Part shown: positions 35,823-44,759 of the stretch, in pieces
How positions within the stretch are numbered: the stretch's first letter is position 1
Layout: each line of letters starts with the position of its first letter
Origin: Segatella paludivivens DSM 17968 = JCM 13650
GTDB lineage: Bacteria; Bacteroidota; Bacteroidia; Bacteroidales; Bacteroidaceae
Assembly: GCF_000373185.1 (NCBI RefSeq)
Contig: NZ_KB890626.1
Span: 124,001 to 188,000, forward strand
Reading direction: 5' to 3'
Length of the DNA: 64,000 nucleotides
Translations under genes and position numbers: made by a program
The notes under the pieces: generated by a model
The model's database searches: none
The model's input: the letters and a program-made list of their open reading frames with translations, nothing else
Told to the model about the DNA's origin: nothing

Positions 35823-38007
35823 TTATAGCTCATTGATACCTAAACTTTTCAAATAGTTATAAGTACCATCATAAAACTCAGGTAAGCGAGTTTGGTCTTC
35901 TGGAAATCCTTCTGCATTCAGACGACTATTTCCTTCTGGTACACAAATTACAAACCCCTGACGAGCACGAGTAAGCAACACTCGATATGCATTCAACATA
36001 TACTTCTTACTCTCCTCATTTTTCTCAGGATTCCACTTTACCTTACCATTAAACTTGTAATATCCCCAACCATTATCCTCATAACGCATATCTGCATCCC
36101 AGAGGACACAAGCATAATCAAGTTCCAATCCCTGAACTTGAATCTCTGTCGCTGCATCCTCTAGATAATTAGAAGAGCGAATATCTGTCTTGTCTTCTAA
36201 AAACCAGTGAACAGCATTCTCGTCTCCTTGTCCCAAAACATGTACAGCTTGAGGTTTAAACCGAGCGGCAACTTTTGTAACAAGAACACCTGTTTGTTGA
36301 GAACCTCTTGCATTCTTGCGCAACCAAGCACGAGCCTTATTTATATCACGCGTCAAAAACACAGGATACCCCCTTTTGGTCAACATCTTTATATAGCAAA
36401 GGGGCATCATTACTAAAAGTCAACAAGGAATGAACAAAGGCTGACAATGTTTCTGCTCTGAACGAGCGCAAACTCACAGCCAAATGCAAACTATCAGAAT
36501 ATGTAACCCTTTTATTTCCTAGCAAAAGTTCGTTTACTTTTCCTTCTGCATATTCTATTGCATTTAGCTTATTTGATATATAAACATTCCAATGCTTATA
36601 ATCTGTATTCAAGGCTTCTATCCATTCAGAAATACCAGCTTCACCTGTATTAATCTCCTGACCTCCACCAACAAGACAAACTATTACGGCCCAATCTTCA
36701 CGTTGATCCAACGACCATATTAAGAACGAGGCCTCTGAAACAGGAAAATTTGGAACCTTGAGCTTATTTCCATAAGTACCACCGCGCTTCAAATAATCTG
36801 CCAGTCGCTTATGAGTCCACGAGCGTTGAGCTTCGTCAAAAATAGCGACATGTTCTACCTCACCATATCCCGTTTCACCCATCTTAATAGCCTTATCAGG
36901 ATCAATTTCCAACTTTCCATTTTCAACAGGATTCTTTATTTTAGCAAGCATATTATCACGATAGCGGTGAATAATCTGCAAGAATTCACCAACCTCTCTA
37001 CGGCTATCAGACAAATTCTTTTTCTCACCCCTTTCGTTACATTTCTTCTTATTGTCAATAGCAAGAGCTTCGGTCAACACAGCAACTAAAGGACCATTAC
37101 CTGACAAATATACAGCACCATTCTCTCTATCCTTCTCACCATCCTTATACGATTGTTTGATTGCAACATCCAAGCCTACAAGAGTTTTTCCTGCTCCAGG
37201 TACGCCAGTCACGAAACAAATGCTTTTTTCTCGCTTTTCTTTACTTTCTTTGATAACGTTCAAAATATAATCAATGGTTTGATCTGTTGAAACATCATCA
37301 GCCTCATGGCGCGTTATATCTTCTACAGAGTGATTTTCATATAACGTTCGAGCAGCTTCTACGATTGTAGGAGTTGGCTTGTATGGACTTATCAACCAAT
37401 CTTTTGCCCAATCCACTTTATCTGGCGAGGCATTTTCATTCCTTATAACACTTTCAATCAAAGATGGCAAACTATCTATACCTGTCACCAATGGATTATA
37501 GATTCTATCATCATAAACCGATTGTTGCAATACCTCTGTAGTTTTATTATAAGTAGTAGGAATTAGAATAGGCACAATAACCCTATCTTTACTATAATAA
37601 TGAAAGTTCTTCAAATCTAAAGCATAATCAAGCACCTGCTCCACATCTGCCTGCAAAGCAATATTCTTACCCACTTTAAATTCCAAACAAAAGATTATGC
37701 CTCTTAGCATCAGAACAACATCAATACGCTTTCCCAAACGAGGAATATCATATTCAAAGGCTATGTGTGCATTCTCGCTTTTCCAAGCCAAAAGAGCGTT
37801 TTGTAGAATAACAATTTCGTGTTCCCATGCCTCATTGGTATTAGTTAGATCTACACCATGATAAGCCTTGACTATGCGTCCAAAAACTTCATCACCGTTA
37901 GCATTAAGGAAATCATCCAATGATGAATCGTACAAACATCTAGGGTGCTTCGTTGCATTTCCATTGTTTGCTTCAAAAGTATTATTTTGGTTTATTATAT
38001 TATTCAC
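35823..38007 (-). pseudogene. DUF2075 (Schlafen group 3-type) nuclease-helicase, split by a one-base frameshift
   Basis: Two overlapping frames (36346-38007 and 35823-36410) together make one ~727-residue protein. The first holds a PD-(D/E)XK-like N-terminal domain (IDVVLMLRGIIFCLEFKVGK) and helicase motifs Walker A VTGVPGAGKTLVGLD and Walker B VAIFDEAQRSW. The second holds the C-terminal motif VI region AYRVLLTRARQGFVICVP. They are out of register at a run of five G (complement of 36369-36373). Removing one G restores ...DQKGYPVFLTRD... across the junction. As written, the ATPase loses motif VI. A sequencing error or phase variation is possible. A -7 box (complement of 38031-38038) precedes it. 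Confidence 0.85.
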
Positions 38008-38045
38008 ACCATTAAATTTATATCTAACCGCAAAGATACAAAAAT

Positions 38046-38064
38046 CCCCTGGGACTACCAGGGG
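38046..38064 (-). terminator. Hairpin between the two DUF2075 genes
   Basis: CCCCTGG (38046-38052) pairs perfectly with CCAGGGG (38058-38064) around a 5-nt loop. Read on the minus strand it is followed by ATTTTTG, which suits a rho-independent terminator for the upstream DUF2075-S24 unit. It directly abuts the -7 box of the next gene. Confidence 0.65.
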
Positions 38065-38083
38065 AAATATTATTTAAATAAAA

Positions 38084-38136
38084 TAAGATAAGGATTATTA
38101 GGATTGCCCTAGTACTTCTCAAGCCTCCTTATCTTT
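38084..38136 (-). terminator. Second stem just after the DUF2075-S24 stop codon
   Basis: On the minus strand AAGATAAGGA (near 38126-38135) can pair with TCCTTATCTT (near 38085-38094), with an AT-rich TATTTTATTT tail. It probably adds to termination after the gene at 38137-40656. Confidence 0.45.
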
Positions 38137-40656
38137 TTATGATTCTTCAAGCTTGGCAACAAACTCACCAACAATGCGGAAGTCATCACTATCTTCAACG
38201 CTAATTCGTATTGGTGTATATTCAGGATTACGTGGCATAAGAAGAATTTCATCATGCTCCCATGTACCGTCAGGATTATAATGCTTCACACTTTGATACT
38301 CCTTTATTGAATATGCACCTTGGTTCTCTGAATCATAAAAACTATGATGCTGTGCAAGTACAACCATTCCCTGACGTGAACCACCAGTGTAAGTTCTGAA
38401 CACACAATATTCACCATCATGGATAAATGGCTCCATTGAGTGACCTACAGCCTTCACGACATACATATTTAGATTCAAACGCCCTACTCCTTCAGCTTTT
38501 ACCCATCCCTGTATTTCCACAGGTTCGCCATCACCAAAGCGACCACAAGCGGCTCGAATTGAATATAATGGAAGATATTCTGTATATTGTTTTTCTGGCT
38601 CTACTTCTGCAACAATTAACTCCTTTTCTTCATAAATTTCCTCAGCAGCAATCATTGGCTCTTCAGTATGCTCTGGAAGTAGTTCTGCAGCTTTTATTTC
38701 AAATGTAGGCATTTCGTCTATAAGCGACTTAAGATGTCTACTCAATGCAGGGTCACAGCAATAAACATAACATCCTTTCATACCTCTTGACATCAGTACA
38801 CGATAAATATTGCGTACATAGTCATCAAATGTCATCGTTGATCCTTGTCGATTTTGGCGCAACACACGATCTTGACATGCCGATTTGTCTGTGAATATTT
38901 GCTTAGTTATTTCGTTATAACGGAAATCGTCTCCTATAATGACACCAACGTAGTCAAATTCAAAACCTTGAGCAGTATAGATACATCCCACCTGTTTAAT
39001 GCCTTCAGGTTTATAAGCCCATTCATACCACCGCACATACCCCTTAGGTATAGAAGTTATTTTTTCATGAGTTTCCCAAGGCATCGCAAAGTCACCAATT
39101 TGCACATCCGAGACCAACTTTCCATCAACTAGATGATTCGTCCAAGGCCAACAAAATCCAGCTGTAAGACGAGCCGTAACTCCTTGTTCGGCATTTTTAA
39201 CGCAAAGAGCATCGTACATTTTCTGTGGATCATCAAATACTTGAAAATCATATTCTGTCTTATCAAATACTGATTTAATCTCTTGATTATACAAAACTTG
39301 CTCAATCCAGTTTAAATAATTGTCAGAACCATTACAACGGAATTGAGAAACGAGTTCTACTTCATCAACCTTTGCATTCCACCGTGCAGCACATTCACGT
39401 ATAAGTTCAGAAGAACCAATTTCCACACCACGAATAGCTTGACGATCGTCTATGAAAAACACAGATACTTTTGCTGAACGAACTAGCGTATCAATCTGCG
39501 ACAAGTCAGTTCTTGCAACCGCCTTTGTAAATTGAGTGTTTGCGCTTTTCAGAATACGATGCGCTTCGTCAACAAAAAGAACATCAATACTATTCTCTTC
39601 AGTGCTGTAAGGAATAAAGCTCCCTACATTTGAGAAAAGCACTCTACTATTAGGCTTCAGCTGCGTACGCACACCTTCGAGTAAAGGTTTAGACTTTGTA
39701 GCATAATGTACATTGAGGTTCGACTTAGCCATTTCGGCAATCAGATGCAATGCTATCACCGTCTTGCCCGTACCAGGACCTCCTTTCACCAAGATAACAC
39801 TCTTCTGATTCTTATTTTTACTAAGCAATTTTATCTTATCACGAATGATATTTCGCGCAACAATCTGGTCCTCTATCAATGAAAAAGCTGAAGGATCAGC
39901 ATTTTCAATCATTGTAGAAACCTCTTCAAGCAGCTTCTTCGATGGGCGAATAGGACTCGACATCATCTTATTAAAAACAGACAAACCTTGTCCGTTGCCT
40001 AACAGTCGATATAAATCCTTCGCTAATGCCTCTACATCATCAGCAGCATATGTTGGAAATTCATTCAACAAGGGCTTGTATTTATCATCAAACAGCAGAG
40101 TTGAGAGTGTTGAATCACGGAAATAGTTATAGCAATATGCCATACCAGTTAGCGATACCTCATGGCTACTAACTGTTTCTACAAAGTTAGTCAAATAACC
40201 TTGATAGCCTTTAACCTGCTGCGAAGGATGAGGTACTATACGATAAGCACCACCTGTAAATGCATTCACAGTATAAGTTGGCTCTTCGTCGCTTGTCATG
40301 AAGTTTCCCTCAGTATCACTTTCTTTAACGCCTGTATTGCTCCATTGCTTTAGTTCTATGTGAACAACATTTTTCTTATTGTCCTTATCTTGACCATAAA
40401 GCACACAATCAATACGTTTGCGACTATAAGGAATAAAGTATTCAAAAGTTACATAAGTATCATTAACTTCTGACAGCTCAATAAGATCCTTGACGTGTCG
40501 AACATTATTATTCCATGAGTTTAGCTCAGGCTTACCTGGTGAAAGGTTAATTTTGGCAGAAGATTCCACCATTTTTCCTACCACCTTGTTGAGCATTACA
40601 TCCTTAAAGAACTGGGATTGCGGTGCGCTGTATATGATTCTTGAGTTAAACTCCAT
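38137..40656 (-). CDS. DUF2075 (Schlafen group 3-type) nuclease-helicase fused to a LexA-like S24 peptidase
   Basis: An 839-residue fusion. About residues 60-115 look like a PD-(D/E)XK nuclease core (RIDCVLYGQ...VVHIELKQWS). Residues 280-680 form the superfamily-1-like helicase domain with Walker A VKGGPGTGKTVIAL, Walker B VLFVDEAHRI, a sensor FFIDDRQAIRG and motif VI YRVLMSRGMKG. The last ~140 residues are an S24/LexA-type peptidase, with the Ser in VGHSMEPFIHDGEYC and Lys candidate in AYSIKEYQ. S24 domains self-cleave in SOS repressors. Here the peptidase may control the helicase-nuclease; this is inference. It lies 6 bases downstream of mazG in one operon. Confidence 0.88.
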   Translation of the reverse strand: MEFNSRIIYSAPQSQFFKDVMLNKVVGKMVESSAKINLSPGKPELNSWNNNVRHVKDLIELSEVNDTYVTFEYFIPYSRKRIDCVLYGQDKDNKKNVVHIELKQWSNTGVKESDTEGNFMTSDEEPTYTVNAFTGGAYRIVPHPSQQVKGYQGYLTNFVETVSSHEVSLTGMAYCYNYFRDSTLSTLLFDDKYKPLLNEFPTYAADDVEALAKDLYRLLGNGQGLSVFNKMMSSPIRPSKKLLEEVSTMIENADPSAFSLIEDQIVARNIIRDKIKLLSKNKNQKSVILVKGGPGTGKTVIALHLIAEMAKSNLNVHYATKSKPLLEGVRTQLKPNSRVLFSNVGSFIPYSTEENSIDVLFVDEAHRILKSANTQFTKAVARTDLSQIDTLVRSAKVSVFFIDDRQAIRGVEIGSSELIRECAARWNAKVDEVELVSQFRCNGSDNYLNWIEQVLYNQEIKSVFDKTEYDFQVFDDPQKMYDALCVKNAEQGVTARLTAGFCWPWTNHLVDGKLVSDVQIGDFAMPWETHEKITSIPKGYVRWYEWAYKPEGIKQVGCIYTAQGFEFDYVGVIIGDDFRYNEITKQIFTDKSACQDRVLRQNRQGSTMTFDDYVRNIYRVLMSRGMKGCYVYCCDPALSRHLKSLIDEMPTFEIKAAELLPEHTEEPMIAAEEIYEEKELIVAEVEPEKQYTEYLPLYSIRAACGRFGDGEPVEIQGWVKAEGVGRLNLNMYVVKAVGHSMEPFIHDGEYCVFRTYTGGSRQGMVVLAQHHSFYDSENQGAYSIKEYQSVKHYNPDGTWEHDEILLMPRNPEYTPIRISVEDSDDFRIVGEFVAKLEES

Positions 40657-40662
40657 CTTGTT

Positions 40663-40995
40663 TTATAGTTCGTTGTATTTCTTGGCATTACCTTTAGCCT
40701 TTTCTACTGGGTATTTCTCTGCATTGCGTGCTATCTTGCTAAGGCAAATGTCCCTAACATCAAGATTGTATTTATCGGCTATCATGAAGGCGTAGTTAAA
40801 TATGTCGGCAAGTTCTTCCCTCACCTTCTCTATCTTTGCATCCTTAGCTGTTTTCCAGAGATACGCCTCACTCAATTCGGCAGCTTCTATAGAAAGAGCT
40901 ATCGCCAAGTCTTTCGCATTATGAAATTGCTCCCAATCACGATCATCATTAAATTTGCGGAGGGTTTCTATTATTTCCTGTATATCGCTTGTCAT
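40663..40995 (-). CDS. MazG-like nucleotide pyrophosphohydrolase
   Basis: A 110-residue all-alpha NTP pyrophosphatase, read from the ATG at 40995; the longer frame adds an implausible hydrophobic leader that covers the promoter. The metal-binding motif is LSIEAAELSE (E-x-x-E/D) followed by VREELADIFNYAFMIAD, as in MazG/dCTPase-type proteins that remove unusual dNTPs or lower nucleotide pools. It begins the operon with the DUF2075-S24 gene. A full TTFG-type promoter precedes it (complement of 41037-41068). MazG-type enzymes are frequent companions of phage-defence genes. Confidence 0.87.
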   Translation of the reverse strand: MTSDIQEIIETLRKFNDDRDWEQFHNAKDLAIALSIEAAELSEAYLWKTAKDAKIEKVREELADIFNYAFMIADKYNLDVRDICLSKIARNAEKYPVEKAKGNAKKYNEL

Positions 40996-41036
40996 TTTGT
41001 GCTTCGTGTTAATTAAACTATGTGTAATATTAAGCA

Positions 41037-41068
41037 CAAAGATAATACTATTTGACAGAAAATACAAA
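41037..41068 (-). promoter_or_regulatory. Promoter of the mazG-DUF2075-S24 operon
   Basis: On the minus strand TTTG (complement of 41065-41068) and TATCTTTG (complement of 41037-41044) are separated by 20 bases, a full match to the Bacteroidota promoter pattern. It also decides the mazG start at 40995. Confidence 0.7.
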
Positions 41069-41187
41069 TTTGGATGCTCTATTTTATAAGAAAGAAATAG
41101 CATCAAGAAGAATTATCAAACGATGAATACGTATGGATTTCCCTCAAACCAATAGGGAAAACTGATTCATCCTTTAGGATTTATCCT

Positions 41188-41218
41188 TTTGAAATGCTTG
41201 TCTTTCACAGTATCTTTG
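41188..41218 (+). promoter_or_regulatory. Promoter of the His/Asn-rich secreted protein gene
   Basis: TTTG at 41188-41191 and TATCTTTG at 41211-41218 with exactly 19 bases between them. The gene starts at 41275, leaving a leader of about 50 nt. Confidence 0.72.
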
Positions 41219-41274
41219 CATCATAACAAAGAAATATTAACCGCTCGAAAGAGCATTAAAGAAAGGAATAAGTT

Positions 41275-41718
41275 ATGAAAAAGATGATGGCAACACTCGC
41301 AATCTTAATTGCAGCAAGCACTATTACAGCAAACGCTTCTTCAAAGCATGATGATAATAATGGTCGTCACAATAATGACAATGTTGCAATGATGAATAAT
41401 GACTATGATCGTCATAACGATGGTGACAGAGTTTATAACGGTGGCAGACACCACAGAGGCGACAAAGTGGTGATCATCAATAATTATGGTAGACGTGACA
41501 GAGATTGCTACATGGTACGCCATGAGCCGCCCCGTGCAAGGTTTGCACATCACGCACATCCATTCATCGGCTATCGCATCAGCGAAATGCCACGTGGAGC
41601 ACGCAGAGTCTATCGCGATCATCACACATACTATGTTTATGAAGGATATGAATTTAACCCAGTCGTTACCGCTGCAGGTATCATCTTCGAGGCAATGGCT
41701 GTTGCTTCAACTCGATAA
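41275..41718 (+). CDS. Secreted His/Asn/Asp-rich protein
   Basis: A 147-residue protein with a clear signal peptide (about 1-21, ANA). The mature N-terminal half is very rich in His, Asn, Asp and Arg (for example KHDDNNGRHNNDN and GGRHHRGDK), suggesting metal binding or an extended envelope segment. The C-terminal part 'RGARRVYRDHHTYYVYEGYEFNP' resembles the aromatic 'hxYYxxxGxxY' tail of small periplasmic proteins. No family is assigned with confidence. It has its own strong promoter and a following hairpin, so it is monocistronic. Confidence 0.75.
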   Translation: MKKMMATLAILIAASTITANASSKHDDNNGRHNNDNVAMMNNDYDRHNDGDRVYNGGRHHRGDKVVIINNYGRRDRDCYMVRHEPPRARFAHHAHPFIGYRISEMPRGARRVYRDHHTYYVYEGYEFNPVVTAAGIIFEAMAVASTR

Positions 41719-41758
41719 AAAGCACGCTAACTTACAAAACACAACATATAAAGTCTAC

Positions 41759-41790
41759 CTCCCGGCATTTCATCATTGAATTGTCGGGAG
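41759..41790 (+). terminator. Hairpin after the secreted His-rich protein gene
   Basis: CTCCCG (41759-41764) pairs with CGGGAG (41785-41790), with further weak inner pairing. It begins 41 bases after the stop. The tail is only moderately T-rich (TCTGCTTTG). Confidence 0.55.
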
Positions 41791-41957
41791 TCTGCTTTGT
41801 ATAACTTTTGATATTCTATCATCATCTTTGCAACAAGATGAATAGTAACTACGTTCTCCCACTTCTGTCTCTCATCATGTATAGGAATGAATGGTTGCAA
41901 TCAATGCTCTATGATATCAATACTGAACAGTAAAGATATAACCTATTTTTCCCTTCT

Positions 41958-42479
41958 CTAGAAATCGTATTCCATATAAATACTTTCTCCATCTGTCAGC
42001 CAACTATCGGAAGCCACATCATACACTTTACATTCACCAACAAGTGGGATATCTAAGCGGAATATCACAGGACCATTGAGAGAGTATAAATGCGCAAACC
42101 ATCTAACATCGCCCAACACAACAGGTAGATAATGGTATTTAAGATGATATATTAAGTCGTCAAAATCCTCGACTTTCAGCGTAGTATCACACTGAGGGCT
42201 ATCACCTGCACATACCTCATTACGTTCAAGAAATACAGTTATGCGAGGTTTTATCTGTACTGGAGCAGTTTGATATTTAATGTTTGGTTTTCTTTTCCGC
42301 TCATGTATCGTATCATAGACTAAAATACTCAATGGTATGGTTCCACCAACAATCCCCCATGAAAAAATAAGAGCTTTATCAGAAGGAAGAAGGTCATAAA
42401 AAACATAAGAGCATATTCCGATGACGATCAGACAGATACATATTGCTATGATTTTTTGTTTTTTAGAGGCTTGTGCCAT
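41958..42479 (-). CDS. Hypothetical two-helix membrane protein
   Basis: A 173-residue protein with two N-terminal membrane helices (about 9-29 and 35-56) and a soluble C-terminal domain of about 110 residues with two Cys (NEVCAGDSPQCDT). I do not recognise the soluble part. It stands alone on the minus strand, separated from the HNH gene by 330 bp. The position is at the left side of the defence-like block. Confidence 0.65.
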   Translation of the reverse strand: MAQASKKQKIIAICICLIVIGICSYVFYDLLPSDKALIFSWGIVGGTIPLSILVYDTIHERKRKPNIKYQTAPVQIKPRITVFLERNEVCAGDSPQCDTTLKVEDFDDLIYHLKYHYLPVVLGDVRWFAHLYSLNGPVIFRLDIPLVGECKVYDVASDSWLTDGESIYMEYDF

Positions 42480-42811
42480 ATGTTCTGTATTTGATTAATC
42501 GAACGTAAGTTAGATTAATTATATGTGTAAAATAAATTTACGACTGGTGAAAATTAGCTTGTATATATTGAATCGTTGCCTGAGCATAGGTGGGCAAATA
42601 ACTCAGAATAAGGTCTTAGGTAACATCTTCGTACATTTCTATATTAGAACATAGTGCCATTTAAGACTATTACAAAAAATTCCATGCCATATTTGTACAA
42701 GTGTTTTTATTAGTCACACTTGATACAAATCGTCTGCGGTTATTTGTATATGGATTTCTCATACAATGAAAGTACATCCGCCTATAGTATGCGGTTAATT
42801 AATTTATATTT
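42480..42811. other. Gene-free gap
   Basis: About 330 AT-rich bases between the membrane protein and the HNH gene. I see no gene, strong hairpin or clear promoter in it. Confidence 0.4.
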
Positions 42812-43564
42812 CTACTTAGAATTAAACCTTTGCATAAAGATATCCACATCCAATATATTATTGATTTCAAAGATTCTTTCGTTACCATTCACATTTATTA
42901 AATAATTGCTTGCAGCTTTTTGGAGATAAGCATATCCCCTTGACATGAAGGCAATCGGAAATACTTCTAAAAAGAAGATATGGCCTGCCATCCAAAATTC
43001 ATACATGCCACTTTCCAACATTTTTTCTGTTATATCATTCCCCATTGGTATCTTTAGCATCTCATCTTCTTGTGGTACCAACAGTATATTATTGAAAGCA
43101 TAGAACACATGCAAATCACCAATGTCATAACGAGCAAATTTACGAACTACGTCAAACATTGGATGATTACCATTACCTGTTTCTTTATGGTATTTCTGAA
43201 GAAAAACCTCATAAAGTCCACGCTTAAATTGTCGTGTTACAGAATCACTTCTGAAATTTGATCGTATCTTAATCGTGTGCTTACTATGATGATAACTAAA
43301 AAATATAGAACTGAAACTTTTATAAGTATTTGCATTAAGATTATGGCCAAGTTTTATAAAGGCTTGGAACACCTCTTTGAACGCCAGATCAACAGCAGGC
43401 TTTCCTTGTTTAGCTGCACCAAATGCATGATTACATTCGTCACAGATATCAAATCCGATTTCTCTTCCACCGAGTTTTCTTGGTACAATGTGAGGTTGAT
43501 TATCAAATGTTACTTCAGGAGTCCCCATCCCACACCATATACATTTTCCAGTTTTTATATACAT
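42812..43564 (-). CDS. HNH endonuclease-like protein
   Basis: A 250-residue protein whose first 50 residues form a zinc-bound HNH core: Cys8-x2-Cys11, then His25 in QPHIVPRKLGG, and Cys41-x2-Cys44-Asn45-His46 (CDECNHAFG). The remaining ~200 residues are of unknown fold and may recognise the target. HNH nucleases cut DNA in restriction and phage-defence systems. The gene is next to the abortive-infection pair but 190 bp separate them, so it may be its own unit. Whether it acts with its neighbours is not known. Confidence 0.78.
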   Translation of the reverse strand: MYIKTGKCIWCGMGTPEVTFDNQPHIVPRKLGGREIGFDICDECNHAFGAAKQGKPAVDLAFKEVFQAFIKLGHNLNANTYKSFSSIFFSYHHSKHTIKIRSNFRSDSVTRQFKRGLYEVFLQKYHKETGNGNHPMFDVVRKFARYDIGDLHVFYAFNNILLVPQEDEMLKIPMGNDITEKMLESGMYEFWMAGHIFFLEVFPIAFMSRGYAYLQKAASNYLINVNGNERIFEINNILDVDIFMQRFNSK

Positions 43565-43757
43565 ACGTTATTATTTTCTTTCATAGCTCAATACAAATTG
43601 AAAAGAACCAATACGAAATTAATGCTATAATTTTCTAATCTGAAGTTTAAATAGAATCATAGAACTAAAATAAACACATAACATTATCATTGTGCTTATA
43701 AACGTTCAATTATTTAGTGTTGTTTCATAATTAATATCTTCCTTATTATTCAAATTT

Positions 43758-44750
43758 TCAAAGATTAAATTCAAAGAATTTGATCTTTTTTTTATTGAAA
43801 GCTTTAATTTCATTCTTGAAAAATGTAGTAGGGATTATTCCTTTATACTCATAATAATATGGAATATTCTTGATCATGCGGAATCTCGCCATATAACACA
43901 TCTTGCTAAATTTAAATGCTCCAAGACCTTCCAGCCATGGAATACCCCAATCTGAAAGGGAATCATAATAGAGCAAGATTTGCTCTTTATCAGAAAGTAA
44001 TGATCTCAGTTGTTTTACATACTGATATTTTTCTTTTTCGTTTAAAATTTTCTGTGATGAAATATATTTCACTATACTAAACAAACATCTAAAATAATGT
44101 CCCAGTATATTATTTCTATCCATCTTAAACAATCGAAGTTCATCATGTGGCACTTCTTTTTGCAATAGAGTATGAATCTTTAAGCTGATCTCATTTAGTA
44201 TTGAGCCCCTCTTTATACTAAAATAAAAATTATCATATCCATACATTAAATATCCGAAAGCTAGTTCATGTACAACCTTCGGGTGGTGAAGTATTAACTC
44301 CTTTATTTTATCGTTATTGCCTAAACTAGATTGATACTCTTTAAAGCAATTCTCGGTTCTGTCATATATCATCTCGTAATGATCCAATAATAATGATAAT
44401 GCCTCTTTAGCGGTTTTACCCTCATAAGAGGTACCTTCGACTATACTCATATATCTTGATATCATCGAATTCAGAATTGCCTCAAAACTCTGAATTTTAT
44501 TGGACTTTTGTTGATCCAACAAAGTAGCAAGTAGCAAGATGATAGAAACAAATGATAGCAAAGTTCCAACAACGCCACCAACATAGCCTCCAATCTGACT
44601 TGTGCTTTGCATGTCAATTGTCGCACCTTCTTCACCTGGGGAAACATAATCGTACCCATGAGTTAAAAGTACTTCGCATAATCCACAAAGGAAAACGAAT
44701 ATAACAACAAATAGAATAATTGATAAAAATTTTAACACTTTGGCGCCCAT
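43758..44750 (-). CDS. Membrane 'putative phage abortive infection' family protein
   Basis: A 330-residue protein with two N-terminal membrane helices (about 8-28 and 52-77), then a long helical cytoplasmic domain. The C-terminal 'GHYFRCLFSIVKYIS...YVKQLRSLLSDKEQILLYYDSLSDWG' stretch closely resembles the putative phage abortive infection protein family as I recall it. It starts 9 bases after the DUF3800 gene, so the two form an operon. A membrane-tethered abortive-infection effector or sensor is the likely role; the trigger is unknown. Confidence 0.72.
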   Translation of the reverse strand: MGAKVLKFLSIILFVVIFVFLCGLCEVLLTHGYDYVSPGEEGATIDMQSTSQIGGYVGGVVGTLLSFVSIILLLATLLDQQKSNKIQSFEAILNSMISRYMSIVEGTSYEGKTAKEALSLLLDHYEMIYDRTENCFKEYQSSLGNNDKIKELILHHPKVVHELAFGYLMYGYDNFYFSIKRGSILNEISLKIHTLLQKEVPHDELRLFKMDRNNILGHYFRCLFSIVKYISSQKILNEKEKYQYVKQLRSLLSDKEQILLYYDSLSDWGIPWLEGLGAFKFSKMCYMARFRMIKNIPYYYEYKGIIPTTFFKNEIKAFNKKKIKFFEFNL

Positions 44751-44759
44751 ATAGACATA

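Noticed and set aside
40993..41106. Longer mazG start giving a hydrophobic 37-residue leader
   Set aside because: It would cover a good promoter (41037-41068), and family members start near MTSDIQEI.
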